A DNA stretch of 64,000 nt from Halorubrum sp. 48-1-W (GTDB taxonomy: Archaea > Halobacteriota > Halobacteria > Halobacteriales > Haloferacaceae), in the NCBI RefSeq assembly GCF_003287355.1, contig NZ_QMIM01000012.1, positions 1 to 64,000 of the forward strand, given 5' to 3'. A program made the translations under genes and the position numbers. Of the stretch, positions 7,138 through 15,959 are shown one piece after another. The stretch's first letter is position 1. Each line of letters opens with the position of its first letter. Under the pieces are notes generated by a model. That model saw only the letters and a program-made list of their open reading frames with translations, ran no database searches and was not told where the DNA came from.

Positions 7138-7986
7138 CTACCCCCGCCAGTCGTCGACGACCGCCCGCGCGACCCGCACGGCGTTCGCGAGCCCTACCTC
7201 CAGTCCCGCCTCGGTGAGCGACCCTTCGAACGACTCGCGCGAAGAGGTCCCCGGCTCGGGACGGTCGTGGTTCGAGACCCCGCGAACGCTGAGGTACCGG
7301 TCCCCGAGCCCGAACCGCTCGAGCGCCCTGGCCGTTCCCGCGTCCTCCATCTCGGTCGCCCGGTACGGCCCCCGGCCGACCGCCTCGACGAACCACGACA
7401 CGTGCTCGGCGACGGTCCGGCCGTGCCACAGCTCGTCCGCACAGACGTTCGTCCCGCGGACCACCGTCGGTTCCGCCCCGTCATCGGTTCCGGCGAGGTC
7501 GCCGAGAGCCGTCAGATCGACGTCCGCTGCCAGACCGACCGCGTCCGAGACCAGCCCGGGAGCCACGTCGAAAACCCCCTGCCCCTCCGTGTAGGGGTCG
7601 GGGGCGATCGGGACCTCCCCGTCGTCGGGGTCGAACCGACACTTGTCGTCCCAGTCGACGATCGCGTCCGCGATCACGACGGACCCGATCGGGAGGTCGG
7701 GCGGCGCGCCGGCGATCCCGACCGAGAGGACGACCGCGTCGGTCAGGTCCACCGCGTCGCCGGCACAGCCCGCGGCGGTCGTCGTCGCCCCAGCGGTCTT
7801 GCCGATCCCCGTGGGGACGACGCCGAGGCCGGATCCGTCGTGACGCAACGGGGCGGGGACGCCCGGGACGTCGATCCGCTCCGTGAGGTCGTAGGCGTCC
7901 TCCCACGGGCCGACCTCGCTCGCCGACGGTAGCGAATGGAGCTCCTCGACCGCCGGCAACACGAGCGCGTCCAACGCGACTGACAT
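7138..7986 (-). CDS. Nucleoside phosphorylase-fold protein, purine nucleoside permease (NUP)-like
   Basis: A 282-residue soluble-looking protein of the nucleoside phosphorylase superfamily. Key segments are GVVPTGIGKTAGATTTAAG near residue 55, VVLSVGIAGAPPDLPIGSVV near 85, and the ribose-side motif ATEMEDAGTARALE near 212, whose Met-Glu pair is typical of this fold. The pattern is closest to the NUP family. These proteins were first named permeases, but the fold suggests binding or phosphorolysis of nucleosides. It lies 10 bp downstream of the antiporter operon on the same strand and could be its last, unrelated cistron. Confidence 0.7.
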   Translation of the reverse strand: MSVALDALVLPAVEELHSLPSASEVGPWEDAYDLTERIDVPGVPAPLRHDGSGLGVVPTGIGKTAGATTTAAGCAGDAVDLTDAVVLSVGIAGAPPDLPIGSVVIADAIVDWDDKCRFDPDDGEVPIAPDPYTEGQGVFDVAPGLVSDAVGLAADVDLTALGDLAGTDDGAEPTVVRGTNVCADELWHGRTVAEHVSWFVEAVGRGPYRATEMEDAGTARALERFGLGDRYLSVRGVSNHDRPEPGTSSRESFEGSLTEAGLEVGLANAVRVARAVVDDWRG

Positions 7987-7996
7987 GCGAACTCTA

Positions 7997-9772
7997 TCAC
8001 CCCAACAGCAACGCGAACAGGGTGACGGCCGCCGTGAGCGTCAAGAACAGCACGCTCCGGCCGATCCCCGCCCGTATCTCGGCGTCGACGCCGGCGTTCG
8101 CGAGCAGCTGCCGCGGGTTCATCGCGACCCACTTCGCGCCGGCGACGAGCCGCATCGTCGCGCGGTCGACGGCGGCCCACCCCTCGGTGACGCCCCACAC
8201 CGACCACCGCCCAGCGTAGAAGGCGGCCGGGAACAAGACGGCGTCGACGTCGCGCATGTGGTGGGCGAGCCAGCCCAGCGGCCGCTTCAACGCGAAGAAG
8301 CCGACGAAGCCGGCGACGAGCAGGGCGGCGCTCTCGGTCAGGTGGCTCGTGCTGTAGGGGTGGAGCTCCGGCGCGACGATCGCGGTGAACGGCATCAGCT
8401 CGACGAGGTAGCCGTAGGTGAGCGGCGTGCCGAAGAAGACGCACGCTCCGCCGGCGAGCAGCATGCCGGCGGTCTGGAACGGCGTGGCGTCGTCGGGCGA
8501 CAGGGTCGCCGACCCGTGGAAGAAGACGTAGTAGCCGAGCTTGATGAACGACATGAACGTCCCGACGCCCCCGAGGATGAGCAGCCACCAGAGTAGCCCC
8601 TCGCCGAACAGGAGCTCGTAGTTGTGGATCTCGTGGGCGGAGTCGATCACCATCCCCTTCGAGATGAACCCGTTGAAGCCGGGCACGGCGGTAATGGAGG
8701 CCGCGCCGACGACGTACAACAGGAAGGTGAGCGGCATCACGCGCCAGAGGCCGCCCATATCGCGGATGTCCTGGACGCCGGTCCGGTAGATCACGACGCC
8801 GACCGCCATGAACAGCAGGCTCTTGTAGAGGACGTTGTTGAACAGGTGCGCGAAGCCGCCGGTGACGGCGAACTCGCCGACGGCGCTCGCGAGCCCGAGC
8901 CCCGCGAGCATGTACCCGACCTGCGCCTGGATGTGATACGACAGCAGGCGTCTGGGGTCGTACTGTAACAGCGCGAAGAACGCGCCGTAGACGGCCATGA
9001 ACCCGCCGAGGTACGCGAGCCACATGCCGCCCTCGGGAAACGCACGGTACATCACGTACACCGCGGTCTTGGTCGTGAACACCGAGAGGAACACCGACGC
9101 CGCCACGTGCGGGCGCGGGTAGGTGTCGGGCAGCCAGGAGTGCAGGAAGATGAACCCGCAGTTGATCCCGATCCCGATCGCAGCGAGGAGGGTCGCGGCC
9201 GGGTCGATCCCGGTCGTCCCCGAGAACAGGAACGTCCCGGCGTTCGCGAAGTGGACGACGACGGCCGCGAGCAGGACCGTCCCGCCCGTGCCGTGGAAGA
9301 GCGCGTAGCGGTAGCCGGCCCGCACCGCCGCGCCGCCGTACTGCCACACCAGCAGCGTGCTGGTGACCGCCATCAGCTCCCAGAAGAAGACCAGCGTGAG
9401 CCAGTCGCCGGCGTAAATCGTCCCCACCGTGGTGGCGACGTAGATCAACGCCAGCGACGTGACCCACTTCGGCGCGTCGCTGCCGTAGGCGTACAGCACC
9501 GCCGCAGTGGCGAGGAAGCCGACGACGACGCCCATCAGGAGCGAGAACTGGTCGACGTTGAAGAGGACCACGTCGAAGCCGAGGAACCGCGTCGCGAGGT
9601 GCGCCCCGGTCCCGCCGTCGCCGAGCAGGACCGCCTGCGCGAAGACGAACGCGGTCGCCAGCGCGCCGAGCGCGTGACCGACCGCGCGCGGGAGCGCGAG
9701 CACGAGCAACGAGGCCACGGCGACGACGAGGTACGGCGGGACCGCGGTCAGCACGGCGGTCACACCCGTCAT
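7997..9772 (-). CDS. Proton-conducting ND-type antiporter subunit, last gene of the Mrp operon
   Basis: A 591-residue polytopic membrane protein of the NuoL/M/N-MrpA/D superfamily. The conserved transmembrane Glu is Glu132 in LTLVFFWELMAVTS, and quinone-oxidoreductase-type loops follow (FNNVLYKSLLFMAVG, GFNGFISKGM). In Mrp complexes such subunits move protons or sodium across the membrane. The chosen ATG at 9772 overlaps the stop of the preceding subunit (ATGA). A longer frame upstream lies within that gene. Several late helices after residue 430 are consistent with a NuoL-like length. As this operon has no full-length MrpA, this subunit together with the DUF4040 protein may replace it. Confidence 0.88.
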   Translation of the reverse strand: MTGVTAVLTAVPPYLVVAVASLLVLALPRAVGHALGALATAFVFAQAVLLGDGGTGAHLATRFLGFDVVLFNVDQFSLLMGVVVGFLATAAVLYAYGSDAPKWVTSLALIYVATTVGTIYAGDWLTLVFFWELMAVTSTLLVWQYGGAAVRAGYRYALFHGTGGTVLLAAVVVHFANAGTFLFSGTTGIDPAATLLAAIGIGINCGFIFLHSWLPDTYPRPHVAASVFLSVFTTKTAVYVMYRAFPEGGMWLAYLGGFMAVYGAFFALLQYDPRRLLSYHIQAQVGYMLAGLGLASAVGEFAVTGGFAHLFNNVLYKSLLFMAVGVVIYRTGVQDIRDMGGLWRVMPLTFLLYVVGAASITAVPGFNGFISKGMVIDSAHEIHNYELLFGEGLLWWLLILGGVGTFMSFIKLGYYVFFHGSATLSPDDATPFQTAGMLLAGGACVFFGTPLTYGYLVELMPFTAIVAPELHPYSTSHLTESAALLVAGFVGFFALKRPLGWLAHHMRDVDAVLFPAAFYAGRWSVWGVTEGWAAVDRATMRLVAGAKWVAMNPRQLLANAGVDAEIRAGIGRSVLFLTLTAAVTLFALLLG

Positions 9773-11991
9773 GGCCGAGCCACCCCCTCCGGGAGCCGCG
9801 TGTCGACGATGAGCTCGATCAGCTCGAGGAAGCCCATCTCGTAGGGGATCACGCCGAGCAGGACGGCGAGACCCATCGCGGTGAGGATCGGTCCGAGGGT
9901 GAACCACGTCGACTCGCGTCCCCGGAGTGCCTCGAGCCCGCGCAGGTGGTCCCAGCCGCCCGGCGGCGGGCCGCCGTGGTGGTCGACCCCGTGGTCGTCG
10001 TCGTGGTGACCGGCGTCGTGGTCGTCGCCGTGGTGATCGTCACGGTCGTCGCCACCGGTGTCGACCCCGTGGTCGTCGTCGTGATCGGCCGGGTGGTCGT
10101 CGTCGTGATCGGCCGGGTGGTCGTCGTCGCCGTCGTGACCGGCGTCGCCTCGGCCGACCCCGAACGGGACGTCCGCGTCCGAGGGCTTCTGGTCGACCGC
10201 GTAGTCGCCCGTGTCGACCCGCTCGGCCGGCTCCGAGAAGTCCCGCTCGCTCGTATCGAAGTCCGGGCGGACCACACCCTTCTCGTCGGTCGGGAGGTCG
10301 TCGAGTTCGGCGTCAGGGATCTCCGAGTCGTCCGGAACCCCGGCGTCGTCGTCGGCCGTTGGCGACCCGTCGCTCCCGCCCGCGTCGCCTTCCACGCTCT
10401 CGACGACGTCGTCGACGTCGACCGCGTCGTCGTCGGTCTCGTCGTCACCGTCGGTCTCGTCGTCATTCTCGTCGTCACCGTCGGTCTCGTCGTCGTCGTC
10501 GGGACGGCCCCCGTCGGTCGACGCGTCGTCCGGGCGGCCCCCATCGGTCGCCGCGAGCGTCGACCGCCGCTCCCCACCCATCCGAAAGTCGACGAGCGGC
10601 TTCGCGTCGTGGTCCGCCTCCGCCTCGAAGAAGGCGGTGTAGATCACCGGCCAGAAGTACGCGACGTTGAGGACGCCCGAGAGCAGGAGCGCGCCGACGA
10701 GGTAGTAGGCGACGGGGGTCAGCTCCATCCCCATCCGCACCCCGCCTATCAGCATGTAGTACTTGCTCACGAAGCCGGCGAGGAGCGGGATCCCGGCCAT
10801 CCCGAGCGACGCGACGGTGAACGCGCCCATCGTCAGCGGCATCCGTTTCCCGATGCCCGCCATCTCCGAGATGTAGTCGGTGTGCGTCGCGACGTGGAGG
10901 TTCCCCGCACAAAAGAACAGGGTGAGCTTCATGAACGCGTGCGCCGGGATGTGGAGTAGCGCCCCGACGAGCCCGTACCAGCCGAAGAGGCCGAGCCCGA
11001 GCACGATGTAGCTCAACTGGCTCACCGTCGAGTACGCGAGCCGCTGTTTCAGGTGGTCCTTCCGCAGGGCGATGAGCGAGGCCGCCGTCAGCGTGATCGC
11101 GGCGACCGTCGAGAGCACCAGCCCGGCGGAGAAGCCGAAGGGAAGCGAGAGGTCGAAGACGAGCTCCGGCCCGAACACGTCGAGGACGACCCGCGAGACG
11201 CCGAACGCGCCGGACTTGACGACCGCGACCGCGTGGAGCAGTCCGGAGACCGGCGTCGGCGCGACCATCGCCTCGGGGAGCCACTGGTGGAGCGGCATGA
11301 TCCCGGCTTTCACGCCGAAGCCGATCGCGAGCAGAAAGAAGGCGAGCATCGCCAACCCGGGGTCGGCGCTCGCCAGCTCCCCGATGCCGCCGGCGGTGAA
11401 CGCGACGGTCCCCGTCAGCCAGTAGACCATGACGGTCCCGGCGAGGACGAGCACGCCGCCGCCGAACATCGTGTACGCGAGGTACTTCCGGCCGGCCGAA
11501 CGCGCCTCCGGCGTCTCGTCGTGGGCGACGAGCGGGTACGTCGCGATCGACAACAGCTCGTAGAAGACGAAGATCGTCACGAGGTTCCCCGCGAACGCGA
11601 TCCCCATCGTCGCCGACAGCGACACGGCGAACGCGGCGAAGTAGCGCGTCTGGTTGGCCTCCTCGAGCCCGCGCATGTAGCCGATGCTGTAAAAGGAGGT
11701 GACGATCCAGAGCCCGGACGCGAGGAACGCGAACAGCATCCCGAGCGCGTCCGCACGGAGCACGAACGCGATGTCGGGGAGGAGTTCGACGACGGTCCAC
11801 TCGAAGACGGTCCCCTCGAGCACGCGCGGGAGCATCGAGGCGACGATCGCGAACTTCGCGACCGCTGCGAGGACCGTCCATCCCTCGCGGACGTTCGGCG
11901 AGCGATACGACGCGACGATGAACACGGTCGCGACGAGCGAGACGAGGACGGCGAGCAGTGGACGTGGGTCCTGAACGATGGCTTCTGTCAT
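9769..11991 (-). CDS. ND-type antiporter subunit with a large Asp/His-rich insertion
   Basis: A 740-residue membrane subunit of the NuoM/MrpD type, with conserved Glu145 in IFVFYELLSIATYP and the lysine-bearing region GVKAGIMPLHQWLPEAM. Standard members are about 500 residues. Here residues 456 to 677 are a hydrophilic insertion between the last two membrane segments. The first part is almost all Asp, Glu, Thr and Gly. The last 60 residues carry at least 14 His in DDDH, ADH and DDHH repeats. A final helix follows (LGPILTAMGLAVLLGVI). The loop's composition suggests metal or proton buffering (inference). Its ATG overlaps the stop of the upstream subunit. Confidence 0.88.
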   Translation of the reverse strand: MTEAIVQDPRPLLAVLVSLVATVFIVASYRSPNVREGWTVLAAVAKFAIVASMLPRVLEGTVFEWTVVELLPDIAFVLRADALGMLFAFLASGLWIVTSFYSIGYMRGLEEANQTRYFAAFAVSLSATMGIAFAGNLVTIFVFYELLSIATYPLVAHDETPEARSAGRKYLAYTMFGGGVLVLAGTVMVYWLTGTVAFTAGGIGELASADPGLAMLAFFLLAIGFGVKAGIMPLHQWLPEAMVAPTPVSGLLHAVAVVKSGAFGVSRVVLDVFGPELVFDLSLPFGFSAGLVLSTVAAITLTAASLIALRKDHLKQRLAYSTVSQLSYIVLGLGLFGWYGLVGALLHIPAHAFMKLTLFFCAGNLHVATHTDYISEMAGIGKRMPLTMGAFTVASLGMAGIPLLAGFVSKYYMLIGGVRMGMELTPVAYYLVGALLLSGVLNVAYFWPVIYTAFFEAEADHDAKPLVDFRMGGERRSTLAATDGGRPDDASTDGGRPDDDDETDGDDENDDETDGDDETDDDAVDVDDVVESVEGDAGGSDGSPTADDDAGVPDDSEIPDAELDDLPTDEKGVVRPDFDTSERDFSEPAERVDTGDYAVDQKPSDADVPFGVGRGDAGHDGDDDHPADHDDDHPADHDDDHGVDTGGDDRDDHHGDDHDAGHHDDDHGVDHHGGPPPGGWDHLRGLEALRGRESTWFTLGPILTAMGLAVLLGVIPYEMGFLELIELIVDTRLPEGVARP
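9970..10560 (-). repeat. Low-complexity coding region for the Asp/His-rich loop
   Basis: The DNA for the insertion contains internal direct repeats, for example two adjacent copies of a 21-bp unit around 10076-10120 and several GTCGTC-rich runs near 10380-10500. These translate as repeated ADHDDDHP-like and DDETDGDD-like blocks. The reading frame is kept throughout, so the loop grew by in-frame duplication. Confidence 0.6.
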
Positions 11992-13586
11992 GCGAACACC
12001 TCCGAGAGGTACGGGTCGAGGAGCGTCTCGAACCCGGCCCCCGCGAAGCCGAGTCCGACCGCGACGAGCGTGACGGCGACGAGGACGGCGAGCGGCGCCG
12101 TCGGGACGGTTCCGGGCGCCGCAGCGTCGCCGTTCCCGCCGTCGGCGACCGCCTCGCCGTCCGACACCGTCTCGCCGGCGTCACGGTCCGGTCCGGCGAC
12201 CGGATCGACAGGACCGCCCGAGACGCCCCCTGCCGCGTTCTCGGGGTCGACGCCCGCGAAGTACAGCCGTTCTATCACCCGGGCGACGTACGCCAGGGTG
12301 AACAGGGTGCTGACGAGGATCACGACCGCGATCCAGATCCCGGCCGTCCCGCCGCCCGCGCCGGCCGACCGAACGGCGCCGAGCGCGATGTACCACTTGC
12401 CGAGGAACCCGATCGAGGGCGGGATCCCGACGAGCGCGAGCCCGAGCACGGCGAGCGCGCCCGTGGCGAACGGCGCCCGGCGGGCGAGACTCGAGAGGTC
12501 GTCGACACGACGCGCGCCGTAGCCGGCTGCGAGGAGCGCGAGGCCGAAGAAGAGCCCGAACTTCAACAGACCGTGGCCGATCAGGTGGACGATCCCCCCC
12601 AGTAACGCCGTCTCGTCGGCCATACCGACCGCGGCGGCGATCATCCCGAACTGCGCGACCGAGGAGTACGCGAACATCCGCTTGAGGTCGGACTGCATGA
12701 CCGCGAGGAGGGAGCCGGCGACGATCGAGACGCCGGAGACGACGAGGATCCCCGTCGTGATCGCGTCGTTGGCTGTGAGGAAGTCGACGGTGAACACGGA
12801 GTAGCTCACCCGGATCAACGCGTAGGCGCTGGCGGTCGAGACGAGCGCGGCGACGACCGTGGTCACCGCGTCGGGCGCGCGCTGGTAGGCGTCCGGCTGC
12901 CAGGAGTGGACCGGGAACAACGCGATCTTCAGCGCGAAGCCGGCCACGATGAAGGCGTACCCGGCCCGAACCAGCGGGTCGGTGTGGCTCGCCTGTTCGA
13001 CGATCTGGATACTCACGTCGGCCATGTTCAGCGTCCCCGTCGCGAGGAAGACGTAGCCGACGCCGACGAGGTACAGCGACGCGCCGACGGTCCCGACGAC
13101 GAGGTACTTCAACGAGGCGTACGCGCTCGCGCCCGAGCGGTCGGCCGCGATGAGCGCGTACGTGGTGAGCCCGACGATCTCGAGGAAGACGAACAGGTTG
13201 AACAGGTCGCCGGTGAGCGAGACGCCGACGAGCCCGCCGGTCAAGAGCAGGTAGGCGCTGTGGAAGGCGTTCCCGCGCGGACCGACCGCCCGCGAGAGGA
13301 CGAGCGTGGCCGCCGAGACGAGCGCGACGAGGAGGAACACCGCCGCCGACAGCTCGTCGGCGACGAGCTCGATCCCGATCGGCGGCGCGAAGCCGCCGAG
13401 CTCGTGGTCGAACGGTCCGGCCGTGTACACCTCGAGCGCGACCGCGACGGCCGACCCGACCACCCCGAGGGTCGTGACCGCCGCGACCGGCCAGCCGACG
13501 TCGTCGTACCACAGCCCGAAGGCGAGCGGCAGGGTCGCCGCCACGATGGGGACCGCGATCGACAGCGGCAACAACACGTCAGTCAT
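11988..13586 (-). CDS. Mrp antiporter subunit D (MnhD-like, proton-conducting)
   Basis: A 532-residue polytopic protein of the MrpD/NuoM-N type with conserved Glu136 in NLFVFLEIVGLTTYALI and the later ALKIALFPVHSWQPDAYQ motif containing the key Lys. It forms a proton or sodium channel half in the complex. I take MTDVLL at 13586 as the start, three codons inside the longest frame. It overlaps the mnhC stop by 8 bp, matching the tight spacing elsewhere. The C-terminal 60 residues include a polar Gly/Asp/Ala linker (near 12110-12230) before the last helix, a smaller relative of the insertion in the next subunit. Confidence 0.9.
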   Translation of the reverse strand: MTDVLLPLSIAVPIVAATLPLAFGLWYDDVGWPVAAVTTLGVVGSAVAVALEVYTAGPFDHELGGFAPPIGIELVADELSAAVFLLVALVSAATLVLSRAVGPRGNAFHSAYLLLTGGLVGVSLTGDLFNLFVFLEIVGLTTYALIAADRSGASAYASLKYLVVGTVGASLYLVGVGYVFLATGTLNMADVSIQIVEQASHTDPLVRAGYAFIVAGFALKIALFPVHSWQPDAYQRAPDAVTTVVAALVSTASAYALIRVSYSVFTVDFLTANDAITTGILVVSGVSIVAGSLLAVMQSDLKRMFAYSSVAQFGMIAAAVGMADETALLGGIVHLIGHGLLKFGLFFGLALLAAGYGARRVDDLSSLARRAPFATGALAVLGLALVGIPPSIGFLGKWYIALGAVRSAGAGGGTAGIWIAVVILVSTLFTLAYVARVIERLYFAGVDPENAAGGVSGGPVDPVAGPDRDAGETVSDGEAVADGGNGDAAAPGTVPTAPLAVLVAVTLVAVGLGFAGAGFETLLDPYLSEVFA

Positions 13587-14124
13587 CGCCCTCACCCCCC
13601 TCGCCGTTCGAACCCTCGCCCGGGAGCCCCGATCTCGGGGGCAGCGACCCCTCCTCGCGTAACAGCTCCCGGAGCGTGTCGGCCCGGAGCGTACCGTACT
13701 CGTCGTATATCCGGATACACAGCGCGAGCGCCACCGCGGTGAGGCTCACGCCGACGACGATGGCGGTGAGCACGATCACGTGCGGGAGCGGGCTGACGTA
13801 CGGTCCCTCCCCGCCCGAGTACACGATCGGGATCGCCCCGCCCTCGACGTACGCCGAGGCGATGAAAAGCAGGAATATCGCTGTCTGGAACAGGTTGAGG
13901 CCGATCACCTTCTTCACCAGGTTGGGGTTGGCGATCATCATGTAGAGTCCGATACAGAGCAACAGCGCGAACGTCACGTACGCGTGACGCGTCCCGAGCA
14001 CGTCGAGTACCGATCCGGCCGCGACCGACGATCCGGCCGCGACCGACGATCCGGCCGCGACCGACGATCCGACGAGCAGTTCGGCCACGGAGCGTGCGGC
14101 GGGTCCGACCGGGGGAAGCGTCAT
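13579..14124 (-). CDS. mnhC: Mrp antiporter subunit C (MnhC, NuoK-like)
   Basis: A NuoK-like small subunit with three helices: VTFALLLCIGLYMMIANP, then GLNLFQTAIFLLFIASAY, then VIVLTAIVVGVSLTAVALAL. The family usually has about 115 residues, and this one has 181. The excess is an N-terminal extension containing three copies of a GSSVAA hexapeptide, encoded by perfect 18-bp repeats, and a polar C-terminal tail. The N-terminal extension could be cleaved or simply tolerated. Its ATG overlaps the mnhB stop (ATGA), and its stop overlaps the next gene. Confidence 0.92.
   Translation of the reverse strand: MTLPPVGPAARSVAELLVGSSVAAGSSVAAGSSVAAGSVLDVLGTRHAYVTFALLLCIGLYMMIANPNLVKKVIGLNLFQTAIFLLFIASAYVEGGAIPIVYSGGEGPYVSPLPHVIVLTAIVVGVSLTAVALALCIRIYDEYGTLRADTLRELLREEGSLPPRSGLPGEGSNGEGGEGDD
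14012..14065. repeat. Three perfect 18-bp tandem repeats inside mnhC
   Basis: The unit GATCCGGCCGCGACCGAC occurs three times head to tail, followed by the first six bases of a fourth. The period of 18 keeps the reading frame and yields GSSVAA repeats near the N-terminus of MnhC. The identity of the copies indicates recent expansion. Confidence 0.95.
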
Positions 14125-14765
14125 CGCTCACCCCCGTCGGTGGCGACGACGTCGCCGTCGCCCGTCGCGTCGGCGCCCTCCTCGGGGCCCACCCGGTCGT
14201 CCTCGTCGACGAAGAGGTCGCGTTCGCCGGCGGACGACCCCGAGTCGTCGCCGTTGAAGCCGCGGGCGAGCACGAAGAACAACCCCATGAGCACGCCGCT
14301 CACGATGGCGGCGATGCCGACGATCTCCACGGCCTCCATCCCGTACTTCACCGGATCGAGGATCGGGATCGGCAACAGGTCGTACTGGAGGAAGGCACCG
14401 CCGAGCGCAACCGGGACCAACCCGATGGCGGCGAACGCGAGGGTCCCGCCGACCGCGAGCGCGACGACGACCGTGTTGGCGAGCCACTGGCGAGTGGCTT
14501 CGATGCCGAACGCGAAAGCGATCATGAAGACGACCGCGGCCATGATCGCGCCGCCCTGGAAGCCGCCGCCGGGCGAGCCGCCGCCGTGGAAGGTGACGAA
14601 CAGCCCGTAGGTGAACGCGAACGGCGAGACGACCTTCACCGTCGACATGATGACCTGACTCTCCGTGTACGGCGTCCCCTGTCTCGTCTCCGAGTCGAGC
14701 CGTCCGGAGCGGCGCGGCTCGGCCGGTTCCGATCGATCGACGTCGCCGTCGGGAGCGTCGCTCAT
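14121..14765 (-). CDS. mnhB: Mrp antiporter subunit B (MnhB domain)
   Basis: Residues about 35-175 form the MnhB membrane domain: VKVVSPFAFTYGLFVTFHGG with the family motif GGGSPGGGFQGGAIMAA, then further helices. The N-terminal 30 residues are polar, and the C-terminal 45 are an acidic tail (ERDLFVDEDDRVGPEEG), as usual for halophiles. The total is 214 residues. Start chosen at 14765, where ATGA overlaps the stop of the DUF4040 gene. Part of the nine-gene operon. In Mrp complexes this subunit packs against MrpA's C-terminal region, represented here by the preceding separate gene. Confidence 0.92.
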   Translation of the reverse strand: MSDAPDGDVDRSEPAEPRRSGRLDSETRQGTPYTESQVIMSTVKVVSPFAFTYGLFVTFHGGGSPGGGFQGGAIMAAVVFMIAFAFGIEATRQWLANTVVVALAVGGTLAFAAIGLVPVALGGAFLQYDLLPIPILDPVKYGMEAVEIVGIAAIVSGVLMGLFFVLARGFNGDDSGSSAGERDLFVDEDDRVGPEEGADATGDGDVVATDGGER

Positions 14766-15331
14766 GCGAACACCTCCCGTCTGAGGACGATGAGGGCAGC
14801 GATCCCGGCCGCGAAGACGACGACCGCCTCGCCGAAGGTGTCGAACCCGCGGAACGCGGCCAACACCGCCATCACGGTGTTCTCGACGCCGGTCTCGGCG
14901 TACGTCTCCGCGAGGTACCACTGGGTGACGTCGGGGTTGCTCCACACCGGCGCGTCCGCCGAGCCGACCGCCGGCACGTCGACCATGGTGACCGCGAGCC
15001 CGGCGAAGAGCAACCCGGCAGCCCCCGCTGCCGGGTAGTTCACCGACTCGAAGACGGCCTCGTGGTCGATCCGCGTCGTCTTCGCGAGCGTGAGGAGCAG
15101 GAGGATGGTCGTTACGCCGGCGGAGATGGCCGCCTCCGTCATCGCGACGTCGGGCGCGCGATAGAAGGTGTACAGCGCGGCCATCCCGAGGCTGTAGGCC
15201 CCGAAGACGATGACCGCGGCGAGTACGTCGCGCGCGAACGCGGTCGCGAGCGCCGTGAGCACGACGAAGACGAAGAGGCTCGCCTCGATGGCGGTGACCT
15301 GCGCGACGACGGGCGAGACGGTCCCCGTCAT
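14762..15331 (-). CDS. DUF4040 protein (MbhD/MrpA C-terminal-like subunit)
   Basis: A 189-residue membrane protein whose centre, DVLAAVIVFGAYSLGMAALY then RAPDVAMTEAAISAGVTT, is the DUF4040 signature. In bacteria this domain is the C-terminal part of MrpA; in archaeal membrane-bound hydrogenases it is the separate MbhD. Here it is an independent gene. The last third has another helix pair ending FGEAVVVFAAGIAALIVLRR, resembling MbhE, so the gene may combine MbhD and MbhE functions. ATGA overlaps occur at both ends of the gene. Confidence 0.88.
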   Translation of the reverse strand: MTGTVSPVVAQVTAIEASLFVFVVLTALATAFARDVLAAVIVFGAYSLGMAALYTFYRAPDVAMTEAAISAGVTTILLLLTLAKTTRIDHEAVFESVNYPAAGAAGLLFAGLAVTMVDVPAVGSADAPVWSNPDVTQWYLAETYAETGVENTVMAVLAAFRGFDTFGEAVVVFAAGIAALIVLRREVFA

Positions 15332-15657
15332 CGGCGCTCGTCCCCCTCCGTCCACGGCACGATCCCCTCCTCGAAGGCCGCCCGCGCGATGGCGTGGGCC
15401 GCCGTCGGGTTCGTCACGAAGATGAAGAACACCAGGAGCAGAGACTTGAATCCCGCGCCCTCCCAGCCGGCCGCGATCGCGACCGCCGCGAGCGTGAAGC
15501 CGGCCCCCAGCGTGTCCGCCTGCGAGGCGGTGTGCGCCCGCGAGTAGACGTCCGGAAGCCGGATCACGCCCGTCATCGAGACGAACGTGAAGAACAGCCC
15601 GAGCAGGCTGAAGGCGACGACCAGCGCGAGCCGTACCGGACCGATCGCGTCGATCAC
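15328..15657 (-). CDS. mnhG: Mrp antiporter subunit G (MnhG)
   Basis: A 109-residue, three-helix protein with the MnhG pattern MTGVIRLPDVYSRAHTASQA followed by DTLGAGFTLAAVAI. The R-L-P-D-x-Y-x-R-x-H-A motif is diagnostic. The C-terminus is short and polar. The ATG at 15657 overlaps the mnhF stop, and the gene's own stop overlaps the DUF4040 start. It is an essential small structural subunit in characterised Mrp complexes (family knowledge). Confidence 0.95.
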   Translation of the reverse strand: MIDAIGPVRLALVVAFSLLGLFFTFVSMTGVIRLPDVYSRAHTASQADTLGAGFTLAAVAIAAGWEGAGFKSLLLVFFIFVTNPTAAHAIARAAFEEGIVPWTEGDERR

Positions 15658-15959
15658 AGCACACCACCCCGCTCGACGGTGAACTTCGAGATGGCGATCG
15701 CCATCAGGAAGTTCAACAGCGCGTACACCAACGCGATGTCGAGGAACGTCGGTTCCGCGAGCGCGGCCCCGAGGATCGCGAGAATGACCACGGTGTTGGT
15801 CCCGAGCACGTTGACCGCGAGCACGCGGTCCTGCATCGTCGGGCCCTTCACCGCCCGGTAGAGCATCCCGATCGCGAGGACGACGAAGCCGGCGGCCACG
15901 ACAAGCAGGAAGTCGCCCACGGCGTAGCCGGCTGCGAGCGTCGTGTCGACGACGCTCAT
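15654..15959 (-). CDS. mnhF: Mrp antiporter subunit F (MnhF)
   Basis: A 101-residue protein with three helices and the MnhF motif YRAVKGPTMQDRVLAVNVLG, followed by NTVVILAILGAAL and a final helix ending FTVERGGVL. Overlaps by 4 bp at both ends show tight coupling with mnhE and mnhG. In characterised systems MrpF is a small subunit near the sodium path (family knowledge). Confidence 0.95.
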   Translation of the reverse strand: MSVVDTTLAAGYAVGDFLLVVAAGFVVLAIGMLYRAVKGPTMQDRVLAVNVLGTNTVVILAILGAALAEPTFLDIALVYALLNFLMAIAISKFTVERGGVL

